DNA from: G965250275 sp965250275
GTDB taxonomy: Bacteria > Pseudomonadota > Alphaproteobacteria > Rhodobacterales > Rhodobacteraceae
DNA: 64,000 nt
Assembly: GCA_965250275.1 (NCBI GenBank)
Contig: OZ252297.1
Coordinates: forward strand, 4,216,001 to 4,280,000
Direction of reading: 5' to 3'
The translations under genes and the position numbers were made by a program. The notes under the pieces were generated by a model. It ran no database searches. It was not told where the DNA came from and saw only the letters and a list, made by a program, of their open reading frames with translations. Of the stretch, positions 43,126 through 52,107 are shown in pieces (the stretch's first letter is position 1; every line of letters begins with the position of its first letter).

Positions 43126-45527
43126 GCCCGCATCGCCTGACCCTCTGGATCATATGGCGACGCCGCGATCACTTTGGCGGGGCGTTCGACGCCGACGACG
43201 TGCACCGACAGCTCTTTGCCGACCTCCGCACAATCGGTGTTCACCAGAGCCATCGCGAGCGATTTCTTGATGTAGTGACCGTAGCCCCCGGACGTCACAA
43301 AACCCACTTTCTCGCCTTCGGACCAGACCGGTTCGAAGCCGCTCGCATCTGCGTCCAGCGCATCGATTTCCAGCGTGACCTGCACTTGTGCAGGACCGTT
43401 GCCATCCCGCTCTGCGATGGCAGCTTCGCGTCCGACAAACTCTCCCTTGTCCCACGCGATCCAACGGTCCATGCCCGTCATGCCCGGAGTATAGCCCTGC
43501 GTGAACTCCGCACTCCAGATACCAAAGGACTTCTCCAGACGCGTGGACAGCATGGCGTTGAAACCGCACTCCCGAATGCCTTCGTCCGCCCCAGCATCCA
43601 GCAGCATTCGGCGCAACGCGACGTGATCGCCGTAGCGGCAGTTGATCTCGTACCCGAGTTCACCTGTGACCGACATGCGGGCGACCTTGGCCCGCACCAG
43701 GCCAATGTCAAAGGCACCGCAGCCCATGAAACCGAGTTGCGCGATGTCCTGCTCGGCCAATCTCTCAACCACGGCCCTGGATTTCGGGCCAACCACGGCA
43801 AACCCACAGACTTCCTCGCCCAGATCGCGCACAGTGGCGCCTTCCATGGCGTGGTCGTTGAACCAGCGCATGTGCCATTGGCGCAGGTAATAGCTGCCCA
43901 TGATCCACCATGTGCCGTCTCCCCAGTTCAGGACCGTCAGATCACCTTTGAGGCGACCGGTTTCCCCCAGCATCGGCGCAAGTTTCGCACGACCCGCAGC
44001 CGGCAGCTTTGACGCCATGATCTGATCCAACCATGCCTCAGCATTGGGCCCTGTCACCTCGAAGCGGGAAAACCCGGTGATGTCCAACAAGCCGACCCCT
44101 TCGCGAATGACCCGGCACTCTTCGGCCACGATGTCATGGGCGTTTGACCGTTTCAGCGTTGGCGTTTCAGCAAAACCCTTGGGTGCGAAGTAGAGCGGCA
44201 CTTCCAGGTCCCAGCTGGCGCCCCAAACGCATCCGGCATCGGTCATCGCGTCGTGGGCCGGCGCCATCTTGAGCGGGCGGCCCGCTGGCAGTTGCTCGTT
44301 AGGATAGGTCATAACGAAGCGGCGGGAATAAAACTGACCCGTCGTTTCGCGGATGTAGCGTTTGTTCTGGGCAAAATCGCCGTAGCGTGCGACGTCCATG
44401 GGCCATGCATCTGCCTCCGGCTCGCCATGGATCATCCATTCGGCCAAGGTCTTGCCGACACCGCCACCCTGCAGGAACCCGGCCATGACCGCGCAAGCAG
44501 ACCAGTAGCCGCGTTTGCCCGGCACAGGTCCAACGAGGGGGTTGCCGTCCGGGGAGAACGTAAAGGCTCCATTGACCCAGGTCTTGACCCCCACCTCCTG
44601 CAGGCAGGGATAACGTTCGAACCCCAGCGTGAGCTCGTTTTCGATCCGGTCGGTCTGCTCCTGGAAGAGCTCCATCCCATAGTCCCAGGGCGCACCGTCC
44701 ATTGCCCAGTGCTCAGTGTTGATTTCGTAAATTCCGAGCAGAACCCCCTTCTGATCCTGACGCAGGTACGTAAAACCCTCGAGATCAACCGTCATCGGCA
44801 CCTCGAAATCAATTTGCTCCAGCGTGGGGATGGTGTCGGAGATCAGGTAATGATGCTTGAGCGGGCTGACCGGCAGTTCGATCCCCGCCATCCGACCGAC
44901 CTGTTTGGCCCAGAGACCAGCGGCATTTACCACGTGTTCACAGGTGATTGTGCCCTTGTCGGTGACGACCTGCCAACCATCGGCGGTCTGATGCAAGGCT
45001 TCCACCTTGGTGTGTTCATGGACCCGCGCGCCCCGTTTGCGGGCCGCCCCGGCATAGGCGTGTACGGTGCCGGTTGTATCCAGATACCCCTCGCGGTCGG
45101 CCCACATTCCGCCCAGAAATCCGTCCGTGGACATAATCGGGTTCAGTTCGCCCGCTTCCTCGGGCGTGACGAGACGACAGTCCTCGATGCCGATGGACTG
45201 GAACACGCGATAGGCAGACTGAAGCCATTCCCAGCGGTCCGGCGTGCCCGCCATCGTCAGGCCTCCGGTCATGTGCAGACCGATGTCCTGGCCCGATTCG
45301 TCCTGAATTTCGGACAGAAGGTCGATGGTGTAGGCCTGCAGCGCCGCCATGTTTGGGTCAGCATTCAAAGCGTGAAACCCTCCGGCAGCATGCCAGGACG
45401 ACCCGGCGGTCAGCACCGAACGCTCCAGCAAACACACGTCGGTCCAGCCAAATTTTGCCAAATGATATAGAACGGATGCCCCGACAACACCGCCACCAAT
45501 GACCACCACGCGATAGTGCGAATTCAT
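43122..45527 (-). CDS. Dimethylglycine/sarcosine dehydrogenase-like flavoprotein with GcvT domain
   Basis: 801 residues from ATG at 45527 (GGGAGAGAC upstream). N-terminal DAO domain: 'VVVIGGGVVGASVLYHLAKFGW' and 'TAGSSWHAAGGFHA', where the His is the residue that binds FAD covalently in dimethylglycine dehydrogenase. From about residue 420 the FAO_M and GcvT domains follow ('LLDITGFSRFEVTGPNAEAWLD', 'VVGPKSRAVVERL', 'GELGYEINC', 'KGEFVGREA'), which pass the oxidised N-methyl group to tetrahydrofolate. First gene of the four-gene operon; its stop overlaps the mttB start. Confidence 0.92.
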   Translation of the reverse strand: MNSHYRVVVIGGGVVGASVLYHLAKFGWTDVCLLERSVLTAGSSWHAAGGFHALNADPNMAALQAYTIDLLSEIQDESGQDIGLHMTGGLTMAGTPDRWEWLQSAYRVFQSIGIEDCRLVTPEEAGELNPIMSTDGFLGGMWADREGYLDTTGTVHAYAGAARKRGARVHEHTKVEALHQTADGWQVVTDKGTITCEHVVNAAGLWAKQVGRMAGIELPVSPLKHHYLISDTIPTLEQIDFEVPMTVDLEGFTYLRQDQKGVLLGIYEINTEHWAMDGAPWDYGMELFQEQTDRIENELTLGFERYPCLQEVGVKTWVNGAFTFSPDGNPLVGPVPGKRGYWSACAVMAGFLQGGGVGKTLAEWMIHGEPEADAWPMDVARYGDFAQNKRYIRETTGQFYSRRFVMTYPNEQLPAGRPLKMAPAHDAMTDAGCVWGASWDLEVPLYFAPKGFAETPTLKRSNAHDIVAEECRVIREGVGLLDITGFSRFEVTGPNAEAWLDQIMASKLPAAGRAKLAPMLGETGRLKGDLTVLNWGDGTWWIMGSYYLRQWHMRWFNDHAMEGATVRDLGEEVCGFAVVGPKSRAVVERLAEQDIAQLGFMGCGAFDIGLVRAKVARMSVTGELGYEINCRYGDHVALRRMLLDAGADEGIRECGFNAMLSTRLEKSFGIWSAEFTQGYTPGMTGMDRWIAWDKGEFVGREAAIAERDGNGPAQVQVTLEIDALDADASGFEPVWSEGEKVGFVTSGGYGHYIKKSLAMALVNTDCAEVGKELSVHVVGVERPAKVIAASPYDPEGQAMRA

Positions 45528-45572
45528 CTGTCTCTCCCTTGCGCCCGGTCGGGCACCGCAAACTTTCGATTT

Positions 45573-45592
45573 ACTGTACATTACTGTCCAGT
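45573..45592. promoter_or_regulatory. Candidate TetR operator upstream of the DMGDH-MttB operon
   Basis: ACTGTACA-TTAC-TGTCCAGT is a 20-bp inverted repeat with one mismatched pair (half-sites ACTGTACA and ACTGGACA). It lies 46-65 nt before the dehydrogenase start in a 119-nt gap, where the promoter must be. Spacing and symmetry fit a TetR dimer, and the only TetR in the unit is the third gene. Confidence 0.65.
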
Positions 45593-45646
45593 GCTGTGTT
45601 CGAATAGCCTGTTTCCGACGGGCCTTGTCGCATTACGGCGTCGATA

Positions 45647-46555
45647 CTAGGCGAGATGCGCGGCGCACCATGTGCGATGGGTGGCGGCTTCCTGCTGCAG
45701 CCACTCGGAAAATTCCAAAGCAACATTCGGATTGGCCGCACCCAGTGGTGTAGCGATGTAGTAGGCGTCGGGCGAGGGCAAGCTGTCCCGCAGCACGCGT
45801 TCCAACCGCCCCTCGCGGATCATTCCGGCGGAACTGACTTCGTCCCCAACCGTGATGCCGTCACCCCGTGCAGCAGCTTCAAGGCACAGGACGGTCTGAT
45901 TGTAGAGGCGGCCCGCATTTGGATCAAAACCTTCAATACCAGAGGCCGCGAAGAGCGCGGACCACCAAAAGGTAGACTGGTCGTGGATCAGCTCGGCGCT
46001 CCGCAGTGCAGACAACTCTGCCCGACGCCCGTCCCGCGCAAAGTACCCAGGTGCTGCAACCGGAAAGACGACGTTGCGCAACAAGGGCTGGAAACGGCAT
46101 TGAGTCCAGTTTCCGCGCCCCCAGATCACCGCACAATCATAGCCATGCTCCGGGGGCCTGTTCAGACCCACTTCGGAGGTCACGGCAACGCGCACCTCGG
46201 GGTGGAGCGCCTCGAAGCTGGGCAAGCGCGGGAACAACCAGAGCAAGGCGAAATCGGCATCACACACCAAACGGAGCTGCGTGGGATGCCCGCTTTCCAG
46301 CGCATTCATCCGATCCCGCAACGCCTGAAGGCTGTCCCGGATCGCGCCAGCCACTTGCGCACCATATGGCGTGAGCGTGATTTGACGGTGACCTCGGACA
46401 AAGAGCGGCTGCCCCATTTGCGCCTCAAGCCCCGCGACCTGTTTGCTGACGGCCGACTGGGTCACGCCGAGTTCACTGGCGGCATGCGTGAAACTACCAA
46501 GGCGGGCGGCGGCCTCAAACACACGCATTGCATTCAGGTTTGGCAAGCCCTTCAC
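45647..46555 (-). CDS. LysR-family regulator, GcvA-like
   Basis: 302 residues from GTG at 46555. HTH 'LNAMRVFEAAARLGSFTHAASELGVTQSAVSKQVAGLEAQMGQPLFVRG' is close to GcvA/TrpI-type LysR proteins. The effector domain includes 'CAVIWGRGNWTQCRFQPLLRN' and 'AAARGDGITVGDEV'. It is divergent from the class III aminotransferase gene over 156 nt and probably controls the aminotransferase-amidase pair. The inducer is unknown. Confidence 0.9.
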   Translation of the reverse strand: MKGLPNLNAMRVFEAAARLGSFTHAASELGVTQSAVSKQVAGLEAQMGQPLFVRGHRQITLTPYGAQVAGAIRDSLQALRDRMNALESGHPTQLRLVCDADFALLWLFPRLPSFEALHPEVRVAVTSEVGLNRPPEHGYDCAVIWGRGNWTQCRFQPLLRNVVFPVAAPGYFARDGRRAELSALRSAELIHDQSTFWWSALFAASGIEGFDPNAGRLYNQTVLCLEAAARGDGITVGDEVSSAGMIREGRLERVLRDSLPSPDAYYIATPLGAANPNVALEFSEWLQQEAATHRTWCAAHLA

Positions 46556-46610
46556 ATTCCCAATCCGACATCAAAGGCTGAGATTTCTTCTTTTGACAGA
46601 GTTTTCCTTG

Positions 46611-46622
46611 CCCTTACAAGGG
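46611..46622. promoter_or_regulatory. Inverted repeat in the LysR-aminotransferase gap
   Basis: CCCTT-AC-AAGGG is a perfect 5-bp inverted repeat, nested with CCTTG-N6-CAAGG (46606-46621). It lies about 90 nt upstream of the aminotransferase start, a common place for a LysR site. Short arms make chance occurrence possible. Confidence 0.3.
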
Positions 46623-46711
46623 AATTGCGGCGTGACCCTCTCAACATCTTTCGCAGGTCTATCGGGTTCATTGCGCCTGGCGCCCTGCCCCGAAGTCCAC
46701 GGAGACGCGAA

Positions 46712-48016
46712 ATGTCGAACCTATACCCTTTCACCGATCCAATCGCCGCGGACCAGCAGCCACCCAAAAGCATTGTGAGCGGAGATGGGTGTCGGGTGAC
46801 CGACACGGATGGCAACACCTATATCGACGCCGTTGCGGCGCTTTGGTGCAGCTCTTTAGGATTCAACCCGCCGCGTCTGATGCAGGCCGCGACCAGTCAA
46901 ATGCAGACCCTGTCCTACTACCACAGCTTCATGGGGCGCACTTGCGCGGTGACCGAGCGTCTGGCCGCCAAGCTGACCGATGTACTGCCCGCGCCAATCC
47001 GGCACGTGTTTTTTGGTAACTCTGGCTCGGAAGCTGTGGATACGGCCATCAAGCTGATGGGATACTATCAGAGCGCCCGCGGAAAGCCTGAGAAGACCCG
47101 CGTGATTGCGCGCCACGGCGCCTATCATGGCTCTGGAATTGCCAGTGCCGCACTGACATCCATGGATTACTGCCATGAAGGATTCCATCTGCCGCGCACC
47201 TCCGTTTTGCGGGTGGGCCGGCCACACTACCTGACAGACGCCAATCCCGGCGAAACCGAAATCGCGTTTTCCAAGCGCCTTGCCGGCGAATTGGAGGCGT
47301 TGATCAAACGCGAAGGGCCGGAAACGATTGGTGCCTTCATCGGTGAACCCGCGATGGGCGCAGGCGGGGTTATCCTGCCACCAGACGGGTACTGGGCGGA
47401 GGTCCAACACGTTCTGGCGCGCCACGACATCCTTTTGATCGCGGACGAAATCATCACCGGGTTCGGTCGAACCGGTGAGTGGTTCGGTTGCCAGACCTAC
47501 AACATCACGCCTGATATGATGACCATGGCCAAGCAATTGACCGCATCATGTTTTCCCATGTCTGCCGTCGGTTTGAGTGACAACGTGCGCAGCGTGATCG
47601 CCAAGGCCGCTCACACGCATGGAACCTTGGGGCACGGGTTCACCTATGGCGGACATCCGGTGGGGGCGGCCATCGCTCTGGAAACGCTCGCGATTTACGA
47701 AGAAATGCACCTGCCCAAGCATGTGGACCGAATGGGCGCGGAACTGGGCCGGCACCTCGAACGGATCGCGGTGCTCGAAGGTGTAGCTGACGTGCGCCGC
47801 GTCGGCTTGCTCGCGGCGGTTGAGATTGGTCAAACCGCGACTGACCCCATCGATTTGGCCAAGCTGATCGGACTGGAAGCTGAACGGCGCGGCGTTTTTT
47901 TCCGGATCATCGGCCCGGTTCTGGCCATTGCCCCACCCTATGTCTGCGACGATGCTGATCTGAAAGAGATTGTTGACGTCCTCCATGACAGTATCCTTGC
48001 GGTGCAAGGTCACTGA
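46712..48016 (+). CDS. Class III (aspartate family) PLP aminotransferase
   Basis: 434 residues. Fold type I aminotransferase: 'DTDGNTYIDAVAALWCSSLGF', 'FFGNSGSEAVDTAIKLM', 'IARHGAYHGSGIASAAL', 'IADEIITGFGRTGEWFG' with the PLP-contacting Asp, and the Schiff-base Lys in 'TMAKQLTAS'. The group includes omega-amino acid:pyruvate, taurine and putrescine aminotransferases. GGAG precedes the ATG at 46712, although the frame is open much further upstream. It is followed by an amidase after 3 nt, suggesting sequential breakdown of an amide and its amine. Confidence 0.9.
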   Translation: MSNLYPFTDPIAADQQPPKSIVSGDGCRVTDTDGNTYIDAVAALWCSSLGFNPPRLMQAATSQMQTLSYYHSFMGRTCAVTERLAAKLTDVLPAPIRHVFFGNSGSEAVDTAIKLMGYYQSARGKPEKTRVIARHGAYHGSGIASAALTSMDYCHEGFHLPRTSVLRVGRPHYLTDANPGETEIAFSKRLAGELEALIKREGPETIGAFIGEPAMGAGGVILPPDGYWAEVQHVLARHDILLIADEIITGFGRTGEWFGCQTYNITPDMMTMAKQLTASCFPMSAVGLSDNVRSVIAKAAHTHGTLGHGFTYGGHPVGAAIALETLAIYEEMHLPKHVDRMGAELGRHLERIAVLEGVADVRRVGLLAAVEIGQTATDPIDLAKLIGLEAERRGVFFRIIGPVLAIAPPYVCDDADLKEIVDVLHDSILAVQGH

Positions 48017-48019
48017 GAC

Positions 48020-49438
48020 ATGACAGATCTCCTTTTTCTTTCGGCCACCGAGGCCGCTCGGCTTTTCCGATCAAGGGCGCTGTCGCCTGTCGAGTTGATG
48101 CAAGCGGTGATTGACCGGGCCGAGGCGGTGGAGCCGAAGATTAATGCTTTCACCTACCGCTACTTCGACGAGGCCATGGCCGCGGCAAAGCGATCTGAGG
48201 CGCGGTTTGTGAAAGGGGGTCGCCTGCGCCCGCTGGAGGGTCTGCCGGTTGCGATCAAGGACGCGGGACACATTCGGGGCAAACCCACGTCGGGCGGGTC
48301 GCTGACCGCGGATGACGCGCCGCAGGCCAAGACCTCTCCAATCAATGACCGTGTCCTCCGGGCGGGTGCAATCTGCCATGCCCGGAGCGCGACGCCCGAG
48401 TTTTCCTGCGCCAGTGTCACCCATTCCAGACGTTGGGGCGTGACCAGAAACCCCTGGAATACAGAGTTCACACCTGGCGGATCGTCTGGCGGTGCTGGCG
48501 CATCATTGGCCGCGGGGTCAACCACATTGGCCACCGGCAGCGATATCGGTGGGTCCATTCGAATTCCAGCCTCGGCCTGCGGCGTGGTCGGGTTCAAACC
48601 GACGCTTGGGCGCAACCCGGTAGACCCTCCGTTCAACCTTGATCCGTATTGCCACACAGGACCGATGGCGCGGTCGGTTGCCGATGCAATACTGCTGCAA
48701 AATGTGATATGCGGCCCCCATCCGATGGATACCACAGCCTTGCGCCCAAAATTGCGCATCCCTGCGGAGCCCGTCTCGCTGAAAGGGTGGCGGATTGCCT
48801 GGTCCATGGACCTTGGCTTTTTTGAAGTGGACCCCGAGATCGCAGAGACAACCCGCGGCGCAGTCGAGATGTTCGAGGGTCTTGGGGCGCAGGTCGAACA
48901 TGTCGAGTTGCCTTGGAGCTGGGATGTGATCAAGGCCGGTCTCACACATCTACGGCATGGGTTTGGCAGTTCCCTCGCCAAAGAGCTGGCTGAGGCGCCC
49001 GAACTGATGACGGACTATGCCCGCTCTTTCGCGCAGGAAGGCGTGACCGTTTCTGCAAAGGCTTCGTTCAAAAGCCAGACAAAAGCCGCCGAGATGGGAG
49101 CCGAATTCGCAAAAGCCATGCACGGGTTTGACCTCTTCCTGTGTCCGACAACGGCGCTGCCCGCGGTTTCAGCGGATTTCGACCCAGCGTCGGAGAGGCT
49201 GCAGATCAACGGTCGCGACGTAGAGCCGATGCTAGGATGGGTGATGACCCTGCCATTTAATATGCTGAGCCGGCACCCGGTGTTGTCCGTTCCGTCCGGG
49301 CGCAGCCACGACGGTGTTCCGACGGGACTTCAGATTGTTGGCCGGACGTTTCGGGATGCCGACGTCTGTCGCGCCGGACTAGCATATGAAGCGGCCTGCG
49401 GCGGGTGGTACGGTGCCGGCCAACGCCCAACCATCTGA
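48020..49438 (+). CDS. Amidase (amidase signature family)
   Basis: 472 residues. Catalytic Lys in 'VAIKDAGHI', cis-Ser/Ser in 'GGSSGGAGASLAAG' and 'TGSDIGGSIRIPAS'. It is a second amidase distinct from the one at 29607, with a different specificity loop. It lies 3 nt after the aminotransferase and is surely co-transcribed. Substrate unknown; an amide whose amine product feeds the aminotransferase is a reasonable guess. Confidence 0.9.
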   Translation: MTDLLFLSATEAARLFRSRALSPVELMQAVIDRAEAVEPKINAFTYRYFDEAMAAAKRSEARFVKGGRLRPLEGLPVAIKDAGHIRGKPTSGGSLTADDAPQAKTSPINDRVLRAGAICHARSATPEFSCASVTHSRRWGVTRNPWNTEFTPGGSSGGAGASLAAGSTTLATGSDIGGSIRIPASACGVVGFKPTLGRNPVDPPFNLDPYCHTGPMARSVADAILLQNVICGPHPMDTTALRPKLRIPAEPVSLKGWRIAWSMDLGFFEVDPEIAETTRGAVEMFEGLGAQVEHVELPWSWDVIKAGLTHLRHGFGSSLAKELAEAPELMTDYARSFAQEGVTVSAKASFKSQTKAAEMGAEFAKAMHGFDLFLCPTTALPAVSADFDPASERLQINGRDVEPMLGWVMTLPFNMLSRHPVLSVPSGRSHDGVPTGLQIVGRTFRDADVCRAGLAYEAACGGWYGAGQRPTI

Positions 49439-49509
49439 CGCGTTTTCACCCTGCCACTTGTGGCGCGCTCTGCTAGATTGGGCAAAAGGTTGCAACTGAG
49501 GAGTACGTC

Positions 49510-50064
49510 ATGGCTGCGACACCGCCCGTCTGTGAGTTCAATTGGCCCGCTCCGGACTTTGAATTGCCTGCCACCGATGGGCAAACCTATGGCCTGAGCG
49601 ACCTGCGCGGCGAAAACGGCACATTGATCATGTTCATCTGCAATCACTGCCCCTACGTTCTGGCGGTGCTGGATCGAAGCATCCGGGACGCGCGCGATCT
49701 TCAGGCTCTTGGCGTCGGAGTCGCTGCGATCTGCAGCAACGATGCGGTGTCTTACCCTGACGACAGTTTTCCAAACATGGTGACGATGGCGGAACGGCAT
49801 CAGTTTCCGTTTCCGTATTTGCACGACGAATCCCAGTCGGTTGCGCGGGCGTACGGCGCGTCCTGCACGCCTGACTTCTTTGGTTTTGATCGCGACCTGG
49901 GACTGCAGTACCGGGGGCGGCTCGATGCCTCCCGTGCGCAGGCCGGTCCCCCCGATTTGCGCCGGGATCTCTATCTGGCAATGCGCGCGGTTGCCGAAAC
50001 CGGACGCGGACCTGAAGACCAGGTGTCTTCTGTCGGGTGTTCGATCAAATGGAAGGCGGCCTAG
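49510..50064 (+). CDS. Thioredoxin-like redoxin (AhpC/TSA-type)
   Basis: 184 residues. 'APDFELPATDGQTYGLSDLRGENGTLIMFICNHCPYVLAVLD' carries a C-x2-C (CNHC) after strand 1 of a thioredoxin fold, typical of the redoxin group that keeps both Cys. 'GASCTPDFFGFDRDLGLQYRGRLD' holds the cis-Pro. No signal peptide, so cytosolic. GAGGAG-like site before ATG. It stands alone between the amidase and the polysaccharide region. Confidence 0.85.
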   Translation: MAATPPVCEFNWPAPDFELPATDGQTYGLSDLRGENGTLIMFICNHCPYVLAVLDRSIRDARDLQALGVGVAAICSNDAVSYPDDSFPNMVTMAERHQFPFPYLHDESQSVARAYGASCTPDFFGFDRDLGLQYRGRLDASRAQAGPPDLRRDLYLAMRAVAETGRGPEDQVSSVGCSIKWKAA

Positions 50065-50192
50065 ACCATATTCAATGCGTAACGTTCGCGAGGCCTCCAA
50101 AAACCAGTACTGGACAGATCGGACGGGTTCAGCGAAACCGGAGACACATTTGATACAAGTTTTACCGGGGGACGTTTGTTTTGGGCGAAAGC

Positions 50193-51152
50193 ATGGGATT
50201 TGATCTGAAGGGTAAGCGGGTCTGGGTTGCCGGCCATCGCGGCATGGTGGGCAGCGCGATTGTGCGTCGCCTCGCAGATGAAGATTGTGACGTGCTTCAA
50301 GCCGGGCGCGACGTGGTCGACCTGCGCGACCAGTCAGGAGTTTTGGCCTTTTTGCAGGATACGAAGCCGGATGCAGTGTTTTTGGCCGCAGCCAAGGTTG
50401 GGGGCATTCTGGCAAACGACACCCGGCCGGCTGAGTTTCTGGCCGAAAACCTGATGATCCAGACCAACGTGATCCACGCGGCGCATCAGGCCGACGTGCA
50501 AAAGCTGCTGTTTCTGGGTTCGACCTGCATTTACCCCCGCTTGGCACCACAACCCATGCCCGAAGATGCCCTGTTGACCGGTCCTTTGGAGCCGACCAAC
50601 GAATGGTACGCGATTGCCAAGATTGCGGGCCTGAAAATGTGTCAGGCCTACCGCAAGCAGTATGGGCGCGACTACATCTCGGCCATGCCGACCAATCTCT
50701 ACGGACCCGGCGACAACTACGATCCCAAAGGGTCGCATGTTCTGCCCGCCTTTCTGAACAAGATTCATCAAGCCAAAGTGGACGGTGCGACGGAAGTGGA
50801 AATCTGGGGCACAGGCACACCTCGGCGCGAGTTTCTCCATGTCGACGACCTCGCGGACGCTCTGGTGTTCCTGATGCAAAACTACTCGGGTGATGTTGCA
50901 CTGAACGTAGGCGTCGGCGACGACATCTCGATCGCGGATTTGGCACAACTGGTCGCCGATACTGTGGGGTGGCAGGGGTCGTTCACATTCGATCGCTCAA
51001 AACCCGACGGAACGCCACGCAAACTGGTCGATGTAAGCCGACTGACCGCGCTGGGTTGGACAGCGCGGATTTCGTTGCGGGACGGCATTGCTCGCACTTA
51101 TCAGGATTATCTGGACGAAATCAGCCGGAACGCGCTGCGGGATGTTGTCTGA
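50193..51152 (+). CDS. fcl: GDP-L-fucose synthase-like epimerase/reductase
   Basis: 319 residues. NAD(P) motif 'AGHRGMVGSAIVRRL', catalytic Ser in 'LGSTCIYPRLAPQP' and Tyr-x3-Lys in 'WYAIAKIAGLK', all as in GDP-L-fucose synthase (GMER), which makes GDP-L-fucose from GDP-4-keto-6-deoxymannose. A TTG at 50181 with GGGGGA upstream is an alternative start. No gmd partner is in the window. It overlaps the next epimerase by 11 nt. First gene of the exopolysaccharide region. Confidence 0.9.
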   Translation: MGFDLKGKRVWVAGHRGMVGSAIVRRLADEDCDVLQAGRDVVDLRDQSGVLAFLQDTKPDAVFLAAAKVGGILANDTRPAEFLAENLMIQTNVIHAAHQADVQKLLFLGSTCIYPRLAPQPMPEDALLTGPLEPTNEWYAIAKIAGLKMCQAYRKQYGRDYISAMPTNLYGPGDNYDPKGSHVLPAFLNKIHQAKVDGATEVEIWGTGTPRREFLHVDDLADALVFLMQNYSGDVALNVGVGDDISIADLAQLVADTVGWQGSFTFDRSKPDGTPRKLVDVSRLTALGWTARISLRDGIARTYQDYLDEISRNALRDVV

Positions 51153-52107
51153 CCAGGACCCCGATCGTGTCCGCAACGCCTCCGTGCTCGTCACAGGCGG
51201 GACCGGGTTTGTCGGACGGCATCTCGTCAACATGTTGCGGAGTGAAGGCGCTGAGGTCACTCTCCTGACCCGCCGTGCGGCGCCAGCTGAACCGGACGAT
51301 GTCCGAACCGTCATAGGTGATCTCGCTGACACCAACAGTTTGCGTGATGCAGTGACGGCCGCGTCTCCGGACATTGTGATCCACCTTGCAGGCTACACCG
51401 ACCCGGTGAGGGATCTTGCGCGATCTTCTCAGGCGATGTCTGAAAACCTGACCGCCACCATGGCATTGGCCGAAGCGGCACAAGGTATCCGGGCCTTTGT
51501 ACACGCCGGGACCGGCGAAGAGTACGGACGCCAGCCCGCCCCATTTTCCGAAGACCTACCACCCAGCCCATTGTCGCCTTACTCCGCTTCCAAACTCGCG
51601 ACGACGCTCTGGCTGAAGATGATGCATGACAGCTTTGGGTTTCCGGCCGTCACATGTCGCGTCTTTCTGGCCTATGGTCCCGGCCAGGCTCCGCCAAAAC
51701 TGATCCCCTCCGCCATCGCCGCCGCCCTGAAAGGCGAGGATTTTCCGATGACCAGCGGGCGTCAGAACCGAGAGTTCACCTATGTCGATGATCTCTGTGA
51801 CGCTCTGATCCGGGCTGCGACAATCCCCGCCGCGCACGGACAGATTCTGAACATCGGAACCGGTGAACAGATGCAGATTTCAGAGGTGGTACACCTGATC
51901 TACGATTTGTCGGAATCACGGGGACAGCCGCTTCTCGGTGCAATCCCAGACCGGCCCAACGACATGCAAGAGTACGCCGCTGACATCTCCCGTGCCAAAG
52001 CGGTGTTGGGATGGGAACCGCACACTTCTCTCGACACCGGCTTGCGGCGCACCATTGATTGGGCGCGGCAACATGGGGATTCTCCGATCCCGATTGGCGC
52101 GACCTAG
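51142..52107 (+). CDS. NAD-dependent sugar-nucleotide epimerase/dehydratase (SDR)
   Basis: 321 residues. 'VLVTGGTGFVGRHLVNML' cofactor loop; 'HAGTGEEYG' with catalytic Thr/Ser; Tyr-x3-Lys in 'SPYSASKLATTLW'; 'FTYVDDLCDALI'. It is an extended SDR acting on a nucleotide sugar, probably a 4-keto-6-deoxy reductase or epimerase working with the upstream Fcl. Exact activity not assignable. It ends at CTAG shared with the convergent GT2 gene. Confidence 0.85.
   Translation: MLSDQDPDRVRNASVLVTGGTGFVGRHLVNMLRSEGAEVTLLTRRAAPAEPDDVRTVIGDLADTNSLRDAVTAASPDIVIHLAGYTDPVRDLARSSQAMSENLTATMALAEAAQGIRAFVHAGTGEEYGRQPAPFSEDLPPSPLSPYSASKLATTLWLKMMHDSFGFPAVTCRVFLAYGPGQAPPKLIPSAIAAALKGEDFPMTSGRQNREFTYVDDLCDALIRAATIPAAHGQILNIGTGEQMQISEVVHLIYDLSESRGQPLLGAIPDRPNDMQEYAADISRAKAVLGWEPHTSLDTGLRRTIDWARQHGDSPIPIGAT

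Noticed and set aside
45528..45646. Riboswitch upstream of the methylamine operon
   Set aside because: The 119-nt gap contains a protein-type palindrome, and I see no conserved glycine, SAM or cobalamin riboswitch core.
45656..46711. In-frame extension upstream of the aminotransferase (352 codons)
   Set aside because: It is antisense to the LysR gene; the conserved enzyme and a ribosome site begin at 46712.
49330..50946. 538-codon minus-strand open frame spanning the redoxin and fcl region
   Set aside because: Crosses two well-supported plus-strand genes and is very Arg/Pro-rich, typical of a GC-driven antisense frame.
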